64,000 bases of DNA. Origin: Actinopolyspora mortivallis DSM 44261. GTDB taxonomy: Bacteria; Actinomycetota; Actinomycetes; Mycobacteriales; Pseudonocardiaceae. This document shows positions 35,815-44,256 of the stretch, piece after piece. Below the pieces are notes generated by a model. It worked only from the letters and a program-made list of their open reading frames with translations, was not told the origin of the DNA and made no database searches. Location of the stretch: assembly GCF_000384035.1 (NCBI RefSeq), contig NZ_KB913024.1:625317-689316 (forward strand), in the 5' to 3' direction. The position numbers were made by a program, and so were the translations under genes. Every line of letters starts with the position of its first letter. Position 1 is the first letter of the stretch.

Positions 35815-35861
35815 GACGCGTCCACTGTCCCCTCTGCGGGTGAGCTGACCGTGATAGGAGC

Positions 35862-35880
35862 CTGAGAACCTTCTGAGAAC
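35862..35880 (-). promoter_or_regulatory. Direct-repeat operator candidate upstream of sigE
   Basis: Read toward sigE the sequence is GTTCTCAG, three bases, GTTCTCAG: two identical octamers spaced 11 bp. This is the typical form of an OmpR-family regulator site. Mycobacterial sigE is controlled by MprA through 8-bp direct repeats. A related pair stands between the LolA-like gene and its two-component system at 4951-4969. Confidence 0.5.
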
Positions 35881-35984
35881 TCCGACGGCCCGAGCCGTGC
35901 CGGCGGCGGAGTGTTACGGAGTGTGGCGCGAGGTGTTTCGAAATCGTTGTGACCCACCTCGCCGGTCTGGGGGCGGTGCGACGC

Positions 35985-35998
35985 TAACCTGTTCAACC
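35985..35998 (+). promoter_or_regulatory. -10 box of the methyltransferase-like gene
   Basis: TAACCT at 35985-35990 ends 8 nt before the GTG at 35999; no Shine-Dalgarno sequence is visible, so a leaderless message is likely. Confidence 0.45.
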
Positions 35999-36676
35999 GT
36001 GCAACCCGAAATTTCCTCCCCCGCGCCGGGGGGCGGTGCCACCCCGTCGTCCCGGAACACCGTTGGGGGCAAGTCCGGTCGTGTTCGAACCCCAGGGCGT
36101 GGCCCCGTGGAGCTGGTCGACAGCGGTCACGGCACGGAGCGGAGCGAGACCGAGCGGTTCGGTTCCTCCGAGGCGGTGTTGCGCTTTCTGGCCTCGGTGC
36201 TCCGGGCCAAGTCCGTGGTCGCGGTCGACGGTTCCGCCTCCAGCGCGCTGGCCCTCTGCGGGGGGATGATCCCGGAGGGCACCCTGACCTGCATCACCCT
36301 GGACGTCAGAGTGCAGCGCGCCATCCGTGGCGCCGTGGCCGAGGCCGAACTCCCCACCCACCGGCTGCGCATGATCACTGAGTTGGGTTCGGAGGTGCTG
36401 CCCAAGCTGGCCGAGGGAGCCTACGACCTGGTGCACATCGTCTCCGGAGGCTGCGACTCGGCCGCGTTGCTCGACAAGGCGGCACCGCTGCTGCGGCCGG
36501 GAGGAACCCTGGTACTGGAGGGCGCGTTCGAACGTTCCGGTGAGCACGGGTGTTTCGGGAGCCAGGAGGGCCCGCGCATGTCGCGTGAGGTGCTGCACGC
36601 CATCCACGCGGACCCCTCGCTGGTTCCGGTGGCGCTGCCGATCGACAGCGGCCTGCTCGCCGTGGCCCGCGACTGA
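35999..36676 (+). CDS. O-methyltransferase-like protein, degenerate SAM site
   Basis: A 225-residue Rossmann-like protein in the place of the Rv1220c-type O-methyltransferase beside sigE. The fold is recognisable (GMIPEGTLTCITLD, HRLRMITELGSEVLPKLAEGAYDLVHIV, APLLRPGGTLVLEG). The SAM-binding motif I, normally E-X-G-X-G-X-G, reads VDGSASSAL, and the FIDAD metal site reads VHIVSGGC. Both losses argue that it no longer methylates catechol-type substrates, or that it has another role. The start is uncertain because the first ~45 residues are low-complexity. Confidence 0.75.
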   Translation: MQPEISSPAPGGGATPSSRNTVGGKSGRVRTPGRGPVELVDSGHGTERSETERFGSSEAVLRFLASVLRAKSVVAVDGSASSALALCGGMIPEGTLTCITLDVRVQRAIRGAVAEAELPTHRLRMITELGSEVLPKLAEGAYDLVHIVSGGCDSAALLDKAAPLLRPGGTLVLEGAFERSGEHGCFGSQEGPRMSREVLHAIHADPSLVPVALPIDSGLLAVARD

Positions 36677-36680
36677 TCCC

Positions 36681-37820
36681 TCAGGCCGGGGAGACCGAGA
36701 GCAGCTGACCCGCCAGTCCGCGTGCACGGGTGGAGAGTTTCCTGGCCACGTCGGACAGCACGGTGCTCGCCGGCGACTCCGGGTCCTCCAGGACCAGCGG
36801 CGAACCACTGTCACCGGTCTCCCGGAGCCTCGGGTCGAGCGGAACCTGTCCGAGCAGGGGGACCTCCGAACCGACCGAGCGGGTCAGGGAGTCCGAGACG
36901 AGCTGGCCGCCCCCGGATCCGAAGACCTCGACCCGCTGTCCGTCGGGAAGTTCCATCCAGGACATGTTCTCCACCACCCCGGCGATGCGCTGGCGCGTCT
37001 GCATGGCGATCGCACCGGCGCGCTCGGCCACCTCCGCTGCGGCCTGCTGGGGCGTGGTGACCACGAGGATCTCCGCGTTGGGGATCAGCTGTGCGGTGGA
37101 CAGGGCGACGTCACCGGTGCCCGGCGGCAGGTCCAGCAGCAACACGTCGAGGTCGCCCCAGAACACGTCGGAGAGGAACTGTTGCAGGGCCCGGTGCAGC
37201 ATCGGGCCGCGCCACACGACCGGGGTGTTGCCGGGGGTGAACATGCCGATGGAGATCAGCTTCACCCCGTGGGCCTGCGGCGGCATGATCATGTTCTCGA
37301 CCTGGGTGGGCTTGCCCTCGGTGCCCAGCATGCGCGGCACCGAGTGCCCGTAGATGTCCGCGTCGACCACACCGACCGACAGGCCGCGTTCGGCCATGGA
37401 GACGGCCAGGTTCACCGTCACGCTGGACTTGCCGACGCCGCCCTTGCCGGAGGCGACGCAGTAGACCCTGGTCAGCGATCCGGGTTCGGCGAAGGGGATG
37501 CGCGGCTCCTCGGAGTCGCCGCGCAGCTGCTTGCGGAGCTCGGTGCGCTGCTCGTCACTCATCACGTCGAGCTCGACGTCCACGGAGGAGACCCCGCTCA
37601 CCTCGGAGACCGCGGAGCTGACCCGCTGGGTGATGGTCTCCTTCATGGGACAGCCCTGCACGGTCAGGTAGACACCGACCTTGACGTCCCCCTCGGAGCC
37701 GATGGTCACGTCCTTGACCATGCCGAGTTCGGTGATCGGCTTGTGGATCTCGGGGTCCTCCACCTTGGCGAGTGCCTGCCGCACCGCGTCCTCGGTGGGG
37801 GTGGGCTGCGTTGTGGTCAC
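36681..37820 (-). CDS. mrp: Mrp/NBP35-type ATP-binding protein
   Basis: A 379-residue P-loop ATPase implicated in Fe-S cluster carriage. The N-terminal MIP18/DUF59 domain (1-95) contains VEDPEIHKPITELGMV and the conserved Cys in VQGCPMKETI. The ATPase domain has the deviant Walker A SGKGGVGKSS, switch I DADIYGHS, and DLPPGTGD. The usual C-terminal CXXC of cluster-binding Mrp is not visible: MSW follows VVENMSWMEL without cysteines, as in many actinobacterial forms. GTG at 37820 is the only plausible start. It is convergent with the methyltransferase-like gene, 4 bp apart. Confidence 0.92.
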   Translation of the reverse strand: MTTTQPTPTEDAVRQALAKVEDPEIHKPITELGMVKDVTIGSEGDVKVGVYLTVQGCPMKETITQRVSSAVSEVSGVSSVDVELDVMSDEQRTELRKQLRGDSEEPRIPFAEPGSLTRVYCVASGKGGVGKSSVTVNLAVSMAERGLSVGVVDADIYGHSVPRMLGTEGKPTQVENMIMPPQAHGVKLISIGMFTPGNTPVVWRGPMLHRALQQFLSDVFWGDLDVLLLDLPPGTGDVALSTAQLIPNAEILVVTTPQQAAAEVAERAGAIAMQTRQRIAGVVENMSWMELPDGQRVEVFGSGGGQLVSDSLTRSVGSEVPLLGQVPLDPRLRETGDSGSPLVLEDPESPASTVLSDVARKLSTRARGLAGQLLSVSPA

Positions 37821-38241
37821 GGCTACGCGACACCGACCTTTCCTGAGCTGGTGTGCCACCACACATGTTACGGGTGAGTACGACGGGAGCACAGCCCGAC
37901 CGGGTCTCCGTCCGCCCCGTGGTCCGGCACGGGCCCGAGGTGGTCCCCACGGGACCCGTACCGTACGCCGGGGTGCCTCGCACGGTATCCGCTCACCCGT
38001 CCGACGGGCGTCCTCCGGAGACGCGGGTCACCGCCGTCTCCCCGGCGGGTGGGCCGGTTCGGCGGGAGCGCGGCGGGCCCCGGAGGTTCTCCGGACGGGT
38101 GTGTCCACCACGTGGGACTCCGTGGCTTCCGATGGTCCGGCGGTGTCCCGCTTCACCGGAGTCGCTCACCGGTCGTGGGCATATACTGCCGCGCGGATCG
38201 CTTCCGCGACGGTTTTCGTCCCGCGAAAAGGAGTGCCCGAG
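37821..38241. other. 421-bp divergent promoter region, mrp/citE-like
   Basis: No gene is evident. The rightward promoter is good: TATACT at 38182-38187 is a near-consensus -10, about 55 nt before the citE-like GTG. AGGAAAGG lies 5' of mrp on the other strand but 14 nt from its GTG. Confidence 0.5.
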
Positions 38242-39198
38242 GTGGTCGACACCCAACGCTGCCGCCGCAGTTGTCTCGCCGTGCCGGGCTCGGAGCCCAG
38301 AATGATCGACAAGGCCAGGGGGCTGGAGGTCGACCAGTTCTTCCTGGACCTGGAGGACGCGGTCGCCCCGCTGGCCAAGGCCCAGGCCCGGCGGACCGTG
38401 GTCGCGGCGTTGAACGAGGGTGGCTGGGGGGACAGGGTCCGCACCGTCCGCGTCAACGCCCTGGACACCGCCTGGACCTACCGGGACGTCGTGGACGTGG
38501 TGGAGGGCGCCGGGCAGTGTCTGGACACCGTGATGCTGCCGAAGGTGTCCGGTCCCGACCAGGTCCGATGGCTGGATCTGACCCTGGGCCAGCTGGAGCG
38601 GGCTCTCGGGCTGGCCGAGTCCTCGATCGGGATCGAGGTGCAGATCGAGGACGCCAAGGGGTTGGCCGACGTGGACGCGATAGCGGCCTCCTCGGCGCGG
38701 CTGGAGGCGTTGATCTTCGGCCCGGCCGACTTCATGGCCTCGATCAACATGCCCTCCCTGGTGGTCGGGGAGCAGCCGCCCGGCTACGACGTGGGGGACG
38801 CCTACCACTACGTGCTCATGCGGATGCTGACCGCGGCGCGCGCCCACGGTCTGCAGGCGGTGGACGGGCCGTATCTCCAGATCGGCGACACCGAGGGGCT
38901 GCGGCGGGTGGCGCGGCGTTCCGCCGCTCTGGGGCTGGACGGTAAGTGGGTGCTGCACCCTTCCCAGGTGGACACGGTCAACGAGGTCTTCTCGCCGAGC
39001 CAGCGCGACTACGACCGGGCGGAGAACATTCTCGACGCCTACGCCTGGTACACCTCCGAGGAGGGCGGCAGGCGCGGTGCGGCCATGCTCGGGGACGAGA
39101 TGATCGACGAGGCCTCCCGCAAGATGGCGCTGGTGGTGGCGGCGAAAGGACGCGCCGCCGGGCTGAGCCGGACCGAGCGCTGGCAGCCGCCGCGTTGA
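38242..39198 (+). CDS. CitE-like / malyl-CoA lyase family protein
   Basis: A 318-residue TIM-barrel protein of the HpcH/HpaI aldolase/citrate lyase beta family. Diagnostic segments are CLAVPGSEPRMIDKARGLEVD, FLDLEDAVAP (metal-binding Glu-Asp), VMLPKVSGPDQV, IEVQIEDAKG and GKWVLHPSQVD. The HPSQ motif and length fit L-malyl-CoA/beta-methylmalyl-CoA or citramalyl-CoA lyases better than citrate lyase proper, since citD and citF are absent. AAAAGGAG lies 8 nt before the GTG. Confidence 0.86.
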   Translation: MVDTQRCRRSCLAVPGSEPRMIDKARGLEVDQFFLDLEDAVAPLAKAQARRTVVAALNEGGWGDRVRTVRVNALDTAWTYRDVVDVVEGAGQCLDTVMLPKVSGPDQVRWLDLTLGQLERALGLAESSIGIEVQIEDAKGLADVDAIAASSARLEALIFGPADFMASINMPSLVVGEQPPGYDVGDAYHYVLMRMLTAARAHGLQAVDGPYLQIGDTEGLRRVARRSAALGLDGKWVLHPSQVDTVNEVFSPSQRDYDRAENILDAYAWYTSEEGGRRGAAMLGDEMIDEASRKMALVVAAKGRAAGLSRTERWQPPR

Positions 39199-39385
39199 CG
39201 GGGCACCGCCCGGCCGGGGTTCCGGCGGTCGGACGCCCACGCCGCGCCTGCCGGTGACGGTTTCCGGGACGGTTTTTCGGTGCGGGTCACGCGGTGTTGG
39301 CCGTTCGTTCAATCCGACTGAGTAGCTTTCCGGCCCGTCGGGAGGGACACGGACGTGTTTCGTTCGCCGGGACCGGGAGAGCGCG

Positions 39386-39853
39386 GTGTTGGCCGAGTCG
39401 GATCGTGCTGTGGTGCTGGGCTGGGACGGGGTGCTCGTGTGCCGGGGCGGCGAGGGCGTGCGACCCGTCGCCGGTGTGACCGAGGCGCTGCGGGGAGCCC
39501 GGCGGGCGGGGATCCCGGTGATCGTGCTGACCGAGCTCCCCGTCGGGGACGTGGCCGCTGAGGCACGCAGGTTGGACATCGTCGACGGTCTGGCCGTGGT
39601 GATCGCCGACGCGGTGGATCAGACGGCGGAGCTGCGGAGACTGGCGCGGGAGTACCCTCGGCTGGCCCGGGTGGGCGGCACGGAGGAGGAGATCCGGTGC
39701 GCCCGGTGCGCGGGGGTGCTGGCGTTCGGTTTCTCGGGGGCGGGGGGCAGTGGCCCCCGCCTGCGGGCCGCCGGGGCGGAGGCTGTTTTCTCCCGAATGG
39801 ACCGCGCGTTGGCGCTGCGGGTGACGGCGAGTCGGTTGTTCGCGACTTCCTGA
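39386..39853 (+). CDS. HAD-like protein lacking the catalytic aspartate
   Basis: A 155-residue haloacid dehalogenase-fold protein. The usual DXDG motif reads LGWDGVLV: the nucleophilic first Asp is Gly while the second Asp is kept. Motif II VIVLTEL keeps Thr. Motif IV, normally GDGXXD, reads VGGTEEEIRCARCAGV and lacks both acids. It is therefore predicted to be a catalytically inactive relative. GGGAGA precedes the GTG. The gene stands between the citE-like gene and the pst operon and is probably monocistronic. Confidence 0.72.
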   Translation: MLAESDRAVVLGWDGVLVCRGGEGVRPVAGVTEALRGARRAGIPVIVLTELPVGDVAAEARRLDIVDGLAVVIADAVDQTAELRRLAREYPRLARVGGTEEEIRCARCAGVLAFGFSGAGGSGPRLRAAGAEAVFSRMDRALALRVTASRLFATS

Positions 39854-40197
39854 ATGACTTTCTCCTCTCGGAAAGGGATTTTCGTGCTCGCAAACCCTTC
39901 CGGGCGAGACGTGTTTCTTGTGATTACTGTGGGTGTTTGATTGGAATCGGTGTGTTCGTTCGTTTCCGGTTTCCTTTCTCACGGTTCGCGCGCCGGATGT
40001 GAGCACGTGATTCGTGAGTTTTCCGTTGCGTGCCCCGCTCGCTGGCGCGCCGTGGCGAACGTTTTTCGTGGTTTTTTATTTCATTGTTGTTCATCTTCCT
40101 TGATTCGCCGCTTCACCTTTTCGGTTTAACGTCATTACCGCCAGTGCAGAACTCGGCCGGTGACCTCCGGTCGCAGCAGCGTGAAAAGGGGCTACCT
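39854..40197 (+). promoter_or_regulatory. AT-rich leader and promoter region of pstS
   Basis: This 344-bp gap is markedly AT-rich for this genome, especially 39860-39990 and 40060-40140. TTCATC (40090-40095) and TTCACC (40112-40117) are 22 bp apart, two helical turns, a spacing and sequence reminiscent of actinobacterial PHO boxes (GTTCAYC repeats). TAACGT near 40127-40132 may be a -10 box. PhoP control is expected for a pst operon but the boxes are weak. It also contains the first copy of a 19-bp repeat. Confidence 0.45.
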
Positions 40198-40305
40198 GTG
40201 CAGCACAGTACTGTCAGACGTGCTGCCGCCGGTACGGCGGCAGCGGCGCTGACCCTGGTTCTCGGAGCGTGCGGTGCCGCCAACGAGCAGAACTCGGCCG
40301 GTGAC
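40146..40305 (+). repeat. 19-bp direct repeat flanking the pstS start
   Basis: GCAGAACTCGGCCGGTGAC occurs exactly at 40146-40164 and again at 40287-40305, 141 bp apart and in the same reading frame. The first copy is in the leader, the second codes for the start of the mature lipoprotein (QNSAGD). Confidence 0.85.
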
Positions 40306-41289
40306 GGATCCGGACTGTCCGGAACCCTCGACGGTGCCGGTGCCAGCTCCCAGGAGGCCGCACAGCAGGCCTGGCGTGCGGCTTTCTCCGACAAGCACCC
40401 GGATCTGACGATCAACTACGCGCCGATCGGATCCGGCGGTGGCCGGGAACGTTTCGTCTCCGGCGCCACCGACTTCGGGGGCACCGACGCGGCACTGGAG
40501 GGCGAGGAACTCTCCGGCGCCAAGGAGCGCTGCGGCGGTCTCGTCGAGCTGCCGGTGTACGTCTCCCCGGTCGCCGTGGCCTTCAACCTCGACGGAGTCG
40601 ACGAACTGAAGCTGCGCCCCGCCACCATCGCCAAGATCTTCGACCAGAAGATCACCCAGTGGAACGATCCCGAGATCGTCGAGACGAACCCGGACGTCGA
40701 GCTGCCGGACACCCAGATCACGCCGGTGAACCGCTCCGACGAGTCCGGGACCACGGAGAACTTCGTCGACTACCTGTCCACCGCGGCTCCCGAGGCGTGG
40801 CCGCACGAGGTCAGCGGCAACTGGCCGGTCCCCGGCGGAGAGGCCGCCAAGGGAACCTCCGGAGTCAAGAACGCCATCGACGCCGGTCAGGGCACCATCG
40901 GTTACCTCGACGCCAGCCAGGTCGGCGAGCTGGGCACGGTGGCCGTCGGAGTGGGCGAGGAGTTCGTCTCCTACTCCCCCGAGGCCGCGGCCAAGGTGCT
41001 CGATGTCTCCGAGCGGAAGGAGAACCAGGGCGAGCACGTGTTCGCCTACGACCTGGCCCGGGACACCCAGTCTTCCGGAACCTACCCCATCGTGCTGGTC
41101 TCCTACGGCATGGCCTGCACCGACTACGACGACTCCGAGACGGGGAAACTGGTCCGTTCCTACTTCGAGTACCTCCTGAGCGAGGAGGGCCAGCAGAAGG
41201 CCGCCGAGGCGGCCGGATCCGCCCCGATCTCCCAGGGGCTGCGGCAGAAGCTGCGTCCGGCGGTGGAGGCCATCGGATCGGGCGGCTGA
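40198..41289 (+). CDS. pstS: Phosphate-binding lipoprotein PstS
   Basis: A 363-residue periplasmic-type phosphate receptor anchored by lipid. The signal peptide ends in the lipobox LGAC (near residue 25) with a short NS-rich linker. Phosphate-contact segments are present: APIGSGGGRERF, ATDFGGTDAAL, and PVNRSDESGTTENF. AAAAGGGG precedes the GTG at some distance. It is the first gene of pstSCAB; a strong hairpin separates it from pstC, which fits the need for more PstS than membrane subunits. Confidence 0.95.
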   Translation: MQHSTVRRAAAGTAAAALTLVLGACGAANEQNSAGDGSGLSGTLDGAGASSQEAAQQAWRAAFSDKHPDLTINYAPIGSGGGRERFVSGATDFGGTDAALEGEELSGAKERCGGLVELPVYVSPVAVAFNLDGVDELKLRPATIAKIFDQKITQWNDPEIVETNPDVELPDTQITPVNRSDESGTTENFVDYLSTAAPEAWPHEVSGNWPVPGGEAAKGTSGVKNAIDAGQGTIGYLDASQVGELGTVAVGVGEEFVSYSPEAAAKVLDVSERKENQGEHVFAYDLARDTQSSGTYPIVLVSYGMACTDYDDSETGKLVRSYFEYLLSEEGQQKAAEAAGSAPISQGLRQKLRPAVEAIGSGG

Positions 41290-41300
41290 CCGAGGACCAC

Positions 41301-41330
41301 GTGCCCGGGCCGGAGCTTCGGCCCGGGCAC
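41301..41330 (+). terminator. Strong pstS-pstC intercistronic hairpin
   Basis: GTGCCCGGGCCG (41301-41312) pairs perfectly with CGGCCCGGGCAC (41319-41330) over the 6-nt loop GAGCTT, 11 nt after the pstS stop. No U-tract follows. It may act as a partial terminator or 3'-end stabiliser that lets pstS mRNA exceed pstCAB mRNA. Confidence 0.65.
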
Positions 41331-41410
41331 GACGTCCACCAGAGAGATCGGTTCGAAGGTGGGCCGTCGGCAGCGTCGCCGCCCCACCCGGAAACCCGGA
41401 GGGACCGTTC

Positions 41411-42358
41411 GTGACCAAGACAGGGCAGAACACCGTGCAAGGCCCCAGTACGTACAAACGTCCCGCCGACCGGATATTCCGCGGGATCACCACCGGTGCC
41501 GGTGTGCTGATCCTGCTGGTGCTGGCCGGAGTCGCGGTGTTCCTGTTGGCCGAGGCCTGGCCTGCCTTCACGGCACCGGCCTCGGAGATCCCCGGCGAGG
41601 GAGGGCTCGTCGTCTACATCTGGCCGCTGGTGTTCGGCACCCTGCTGGCCGCGACGCTGGCCCTGGTGGTGGCCGCCCCCCTGGCCGTGTTGATCGCGCT
41701 GTTCATCACCCACTACGCACCACGCAGGATCGCCCAGTTCCTGGGGTACGTGATCGACCTGCTCGCGGCCGTGCCGAGCATCATCTACGGACTGTGGGGG
41801 TTCACGGTGCTGGCCCCGGCGACCCTGGCCCCCACCGGCTGGTTGGCGGACAACCTCGGTTTCGTCCCCCTGTTCGCGGGACCCGCCTCCACCACGGGAC
41901 GCACCATGTTCACCACCGTGCTGGTGCTGGCCGTGATGATCCTGCCGATCATCACCGCCGTCATCCGCGAGGCCTTCCTGCAGACCCCCAAGCTGTACGA
42001 GGAGGCCTCGCTGGCGCTGGGGGCCACCCGACTGGAGATGATCAGGATGGCCGTGCTGCCCTTCGGCAGGTCCAGCATCCTGAGCGGATCCATGCTCGGC
42101 CTCGGACGCGCGCTGGGCGAGACCATGGCCGTCGCGATCGTGCTCTCCGCCTCGGGCGGAGTCACGTTCAACCTGATCAGTTCCGGCAACCCCGCCACGA
42201 TCGCGGCCAACATCGCGCTCGAGTTCCCCGAGTCCTCGGGTGTGGCCATCGACACCCTGATCGCGTCCGGCCTGGTGCTGTTCGCCATCACGCTGATCGT
42301 CAACATGATCGCCCGCGCGGTCATCAACCGTCGCACCGACCTTTCCGGAGCCAGTTGA
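41411..42358 (+). CDS. pstC: Phosphate ABC permease PstC
   Basis: A 315-residue integral membrane subunit with six helices, the first at about 30-48 (ITTGAGVLILLVLAGVAVFLL). The permease EAA loop is EEASLALGATRLEMIRMAVLP near residue 200. VPSIIYGLWGF is a PstC-type segment. GGAGGGACC precedes the GTG. Its stop overlaps the pstA ATG (TGATG). Confidence 0.95.
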   Translation: MTKTGQNTVQGPSTYKRPADRIFRGITTGAGVLILLVLAGVAVFLLAEAWPAFTAPASEIPGEGGLVVYIWPLVFGTLLAATLALVVAAPLAVLIALFITHYAPRRIAQFLGYVIDLLAAVPSIIYGLWGFTVLAPATLAPTGWLADNLGFVPLFAGPASTTGRTMFTTVLVLAVMILPIITAVIREAFLQTPKLYEEASLALGATRLEMIRMAVLPFGRSSILSGSMLGLGRALGETMAVAIVLSASGGVTFNLISSGNPATIAANIALEFPESSGVAIDTLIASGLVLFAITLIVNMIARAVINRRTDLSGAS

Positions 42359-43449
42359 TGAGCACCCCTACCGAAACCCGGCCCACTTCCGCGGACACGG
42401 AGCCACCGAGGGACAGGACACGCCTGGTTCGTGGCTCGCTGCCGCGCTGGGCGCCGTGGGCGACCCTGGCAGGGGCCGCCCTCCTCGCCGCCGTGCCGAC
42501 GGTCGTGGCCACGGGCTTCTCCCTGATCTTCTTCGCCCTCTGCCTGGCCCTGTGCTACGTGGCCGGGATCTTCCTGTGGTCCCGCTCGGTCGAGGGCACC
42601 CGCAAGGCGGCGGACCGCGCGTTCACCGCCGTGGTCACCTCGGCCTTCGCCCTCGCCCTGACTCCGCTGGTCTCGGTGGTGATCACCGTGGTTTCCAAGG
42701 GAGTCCAGCGGTTCGACACCGAGTTCTTCACCCACTCGATGCGCGGGGTGGTCGGTGCCGGCGGAGGTGCCTACCACGCGATCGTCGGCACACTGATCAC
42801 GAGCGGGCTCGCGACGCTGATGTCGGTGCCGATCGGACTGTGCACCGCGATCTACCTGGTCGAGTACGGGCGGGGCAGACTGGCGCGGGGCATCACGTTC
42901 TTCGTGGACGTGATGACCGGCATTCCCTCCATCGTGGCCGGGCTGTTCGCCTACGCGCTGTTCACGCTCGTGTTCGGCCCGGGCACGGTCAACGGTTTCT
43001 CCGGGGCGATCGCGCTGAGCGTGCTGATGATCCCCATCGTGGTGCGCTCCAGCGAGGAGATGATCAAGATCGTTCCCGACGATCTGCGCGAGGCGGCCTT
43101 CGCCCTGGGTACGCCGAAGTGGAAGGTCATCCTGCGGGTGGTGCTGCCCACCGCGGTCGCCGGCATCAGCACCGGGGTCACCCTGGCCGTGGCCCGCGTG
43201 GTCGGGGAGACCGCCCCGTTGCTCATCGCGGCCGGTACCACGGCGAGCACGAACTTCAACCCGTTCTCCGGGCAGATGGCCACCCTGTCGGTGTTCTCCT
43301 ACTACGAGTACGCGAGCCCGGGAGTGCCGCCGGAACCCTATCTGGAGCGGGCATGGACCGCCGCGCTGACGCTCATGGCCATCGTGATGGTGCTCAACCT
43401 GCTGGCGCGGTCGTTCTCCCTGCTGTTCGCCCCGAAAACCCGTAGCTGA
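42358..43449 (+). CDS. pstA: Phosphate ABC permease PstA
   Basis: A 363-residue permease. The first ~85 residues include two extra hydrophobic segments (WATLAGAALLAAVPTVVATGF and a second), as in actinobacterial PstA. The core has VDVMTGIPSIVAGLFAYALF and the EAA loop REAAFALGTPKWKVILRVVLP. It pairs with PstC as the heterodimeric channel and is translationally coupled to it. Confidence 0.95.
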   Translation: MSTPTETRPTSADTEPPRDRTRLVRGSLPRWAPWATLAGAALLAAVPTVVATGFSLIFFALCLALCYVAGIFLWSRSVEGTRKAADRAFTAVVTSAFALALTPLVSVVITVVSKGVQRFDTEFFTHSMRGVVGAGGGAYHAIVGTLITSGLATLMSVPIGLCTAIYLVEYGRGRLARGITFFVDVMTGIPSIVAGLFAYALFTLVFGPGTVNGFSGAIALSVLMIPIVVRSSEEMIKIVPDDLREAAFALGTPKWKVILRVVLPTAVAGISTGVTLAVARVVGETAPLLIAAGTTASTNFNPFSGQMATLSVFSYYEYASPGVPPEPYLERAWTAALTLMAIVMVLNLLARSFSLLFAPKTRS

Positions 43450-43476
43450 ACCCTCTGACCGGATCAGGAGCCGAGC

Positions 43477-44256
43477 ATGGCCAAACACATCGAAGTCCGG
43501 GACCTCAACATCTACTACGGTTCCTTCCGGGCGGTGCGGGACGTGTCCATGACCATCCACCCGTGCGCCATCACCGCGCTGATCGGACCTTCCGGCTGCG
43601 GCAAGTCCACCTATCTGCGGGCGCTCAACCGCATGCACGAGCTGGTTCCCGCCGCCCGTGTGGAGGGGGAGGTCGTCATGGACGACCAGGACCTGTACGC
43701 GCCGGGAATGGACCCCGTCGAGGTGCGCAAACACGTGGGCATGGTCTTCCAGCGCCCCAACCCCTTCCCGACCATGTCCGTCTACGACAACGTCGCCGCG
43801 GGGCTGCGGCTGAACCACGGGCGGATGCGCAAGTCCGAGATGGACGGCATTGTGGAGGAGTCCCTGCGGGGGGCGAACCTCTGGGAGGAGGTCAAGGACC
43901 GGCTGGACAAGCCGGGTTCCGGGCTCTCCGGCGGGCAGCAGCAGCGCCTCTGCATCGCCAGGGCGATCGCGGTCAAACCCGACGTGCTGCTGATGGACGA
44001 GCCGTGCTCGGCCCTGGACCCCATATCGACCCACGCCATCGAGGACCTCATGGCCGAGCTCAAGGAGAACTACACGATCGTCATCGTCACCCACAACATG
44101 CAGCAGGCCGCCCGGGTCAGCAACTACACCGGCTTCTTCAACATCGGCGGCACCGGAGAGCCCGGGGAGCTCGTGGAGATCGACGAGACCCCGAAGATCT
44201 TCTCGACCCCCGCACACACCTCCACCGAGGAGTATATCTCCGGCCGCTTCGGCTAG
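43477..44256 (+). CDS. pstB: Phosphate ABC ATPase PstB
   Basis: A 259-residue ATPase. Walker [10 protein letters not shown] is at 38-46, the Q-loop is in [11 protein letters not shown], the signature LSGGQQQR is near 149, and Walker [13 protein letters not shown] near 170. The PstB-specific ending [12 protein letters not shown] is intact. RBS AGGAG lies before the ATG, 27 bp after pstA. No phoU follows; the next gene is a patatin-like protein. Confidence 0.97.
   Translation: MAKHIEVRDLNIYYGSFRAVRDVSMTIHPCAITALIGPSGCGKSTYLRALNRMHELVPAARVEGEVVMDDQDLYAPGMDPVEVRKHVGMVFQRPNPFPTMSVYDNVAAGLRLNHGRMRKSEMDGIVEESLRGANLWEEVKDRLDKPGSGLSGGQQQRLCIARAIAVKPDVLLMDEPCSALDPISTHAIEDLMAELKENYTIVIVTHNMQQAARVSNYTGFFNIGGTGEPGELVEIDETPKIFSTPAHTSTEEYISGRFG

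Noticed and set aside
35862-35880. Terminator hairpin
   Set aside because: The repeats are direct, not inverted, and lie upstream of sigE, so an operator is the better explanation.
39854-40197. A gene in the pstS leader
   Set aside because: The region is AT-rich and its frames have no coding character; the in-frame extension of pstS would destroy the signal peptide.
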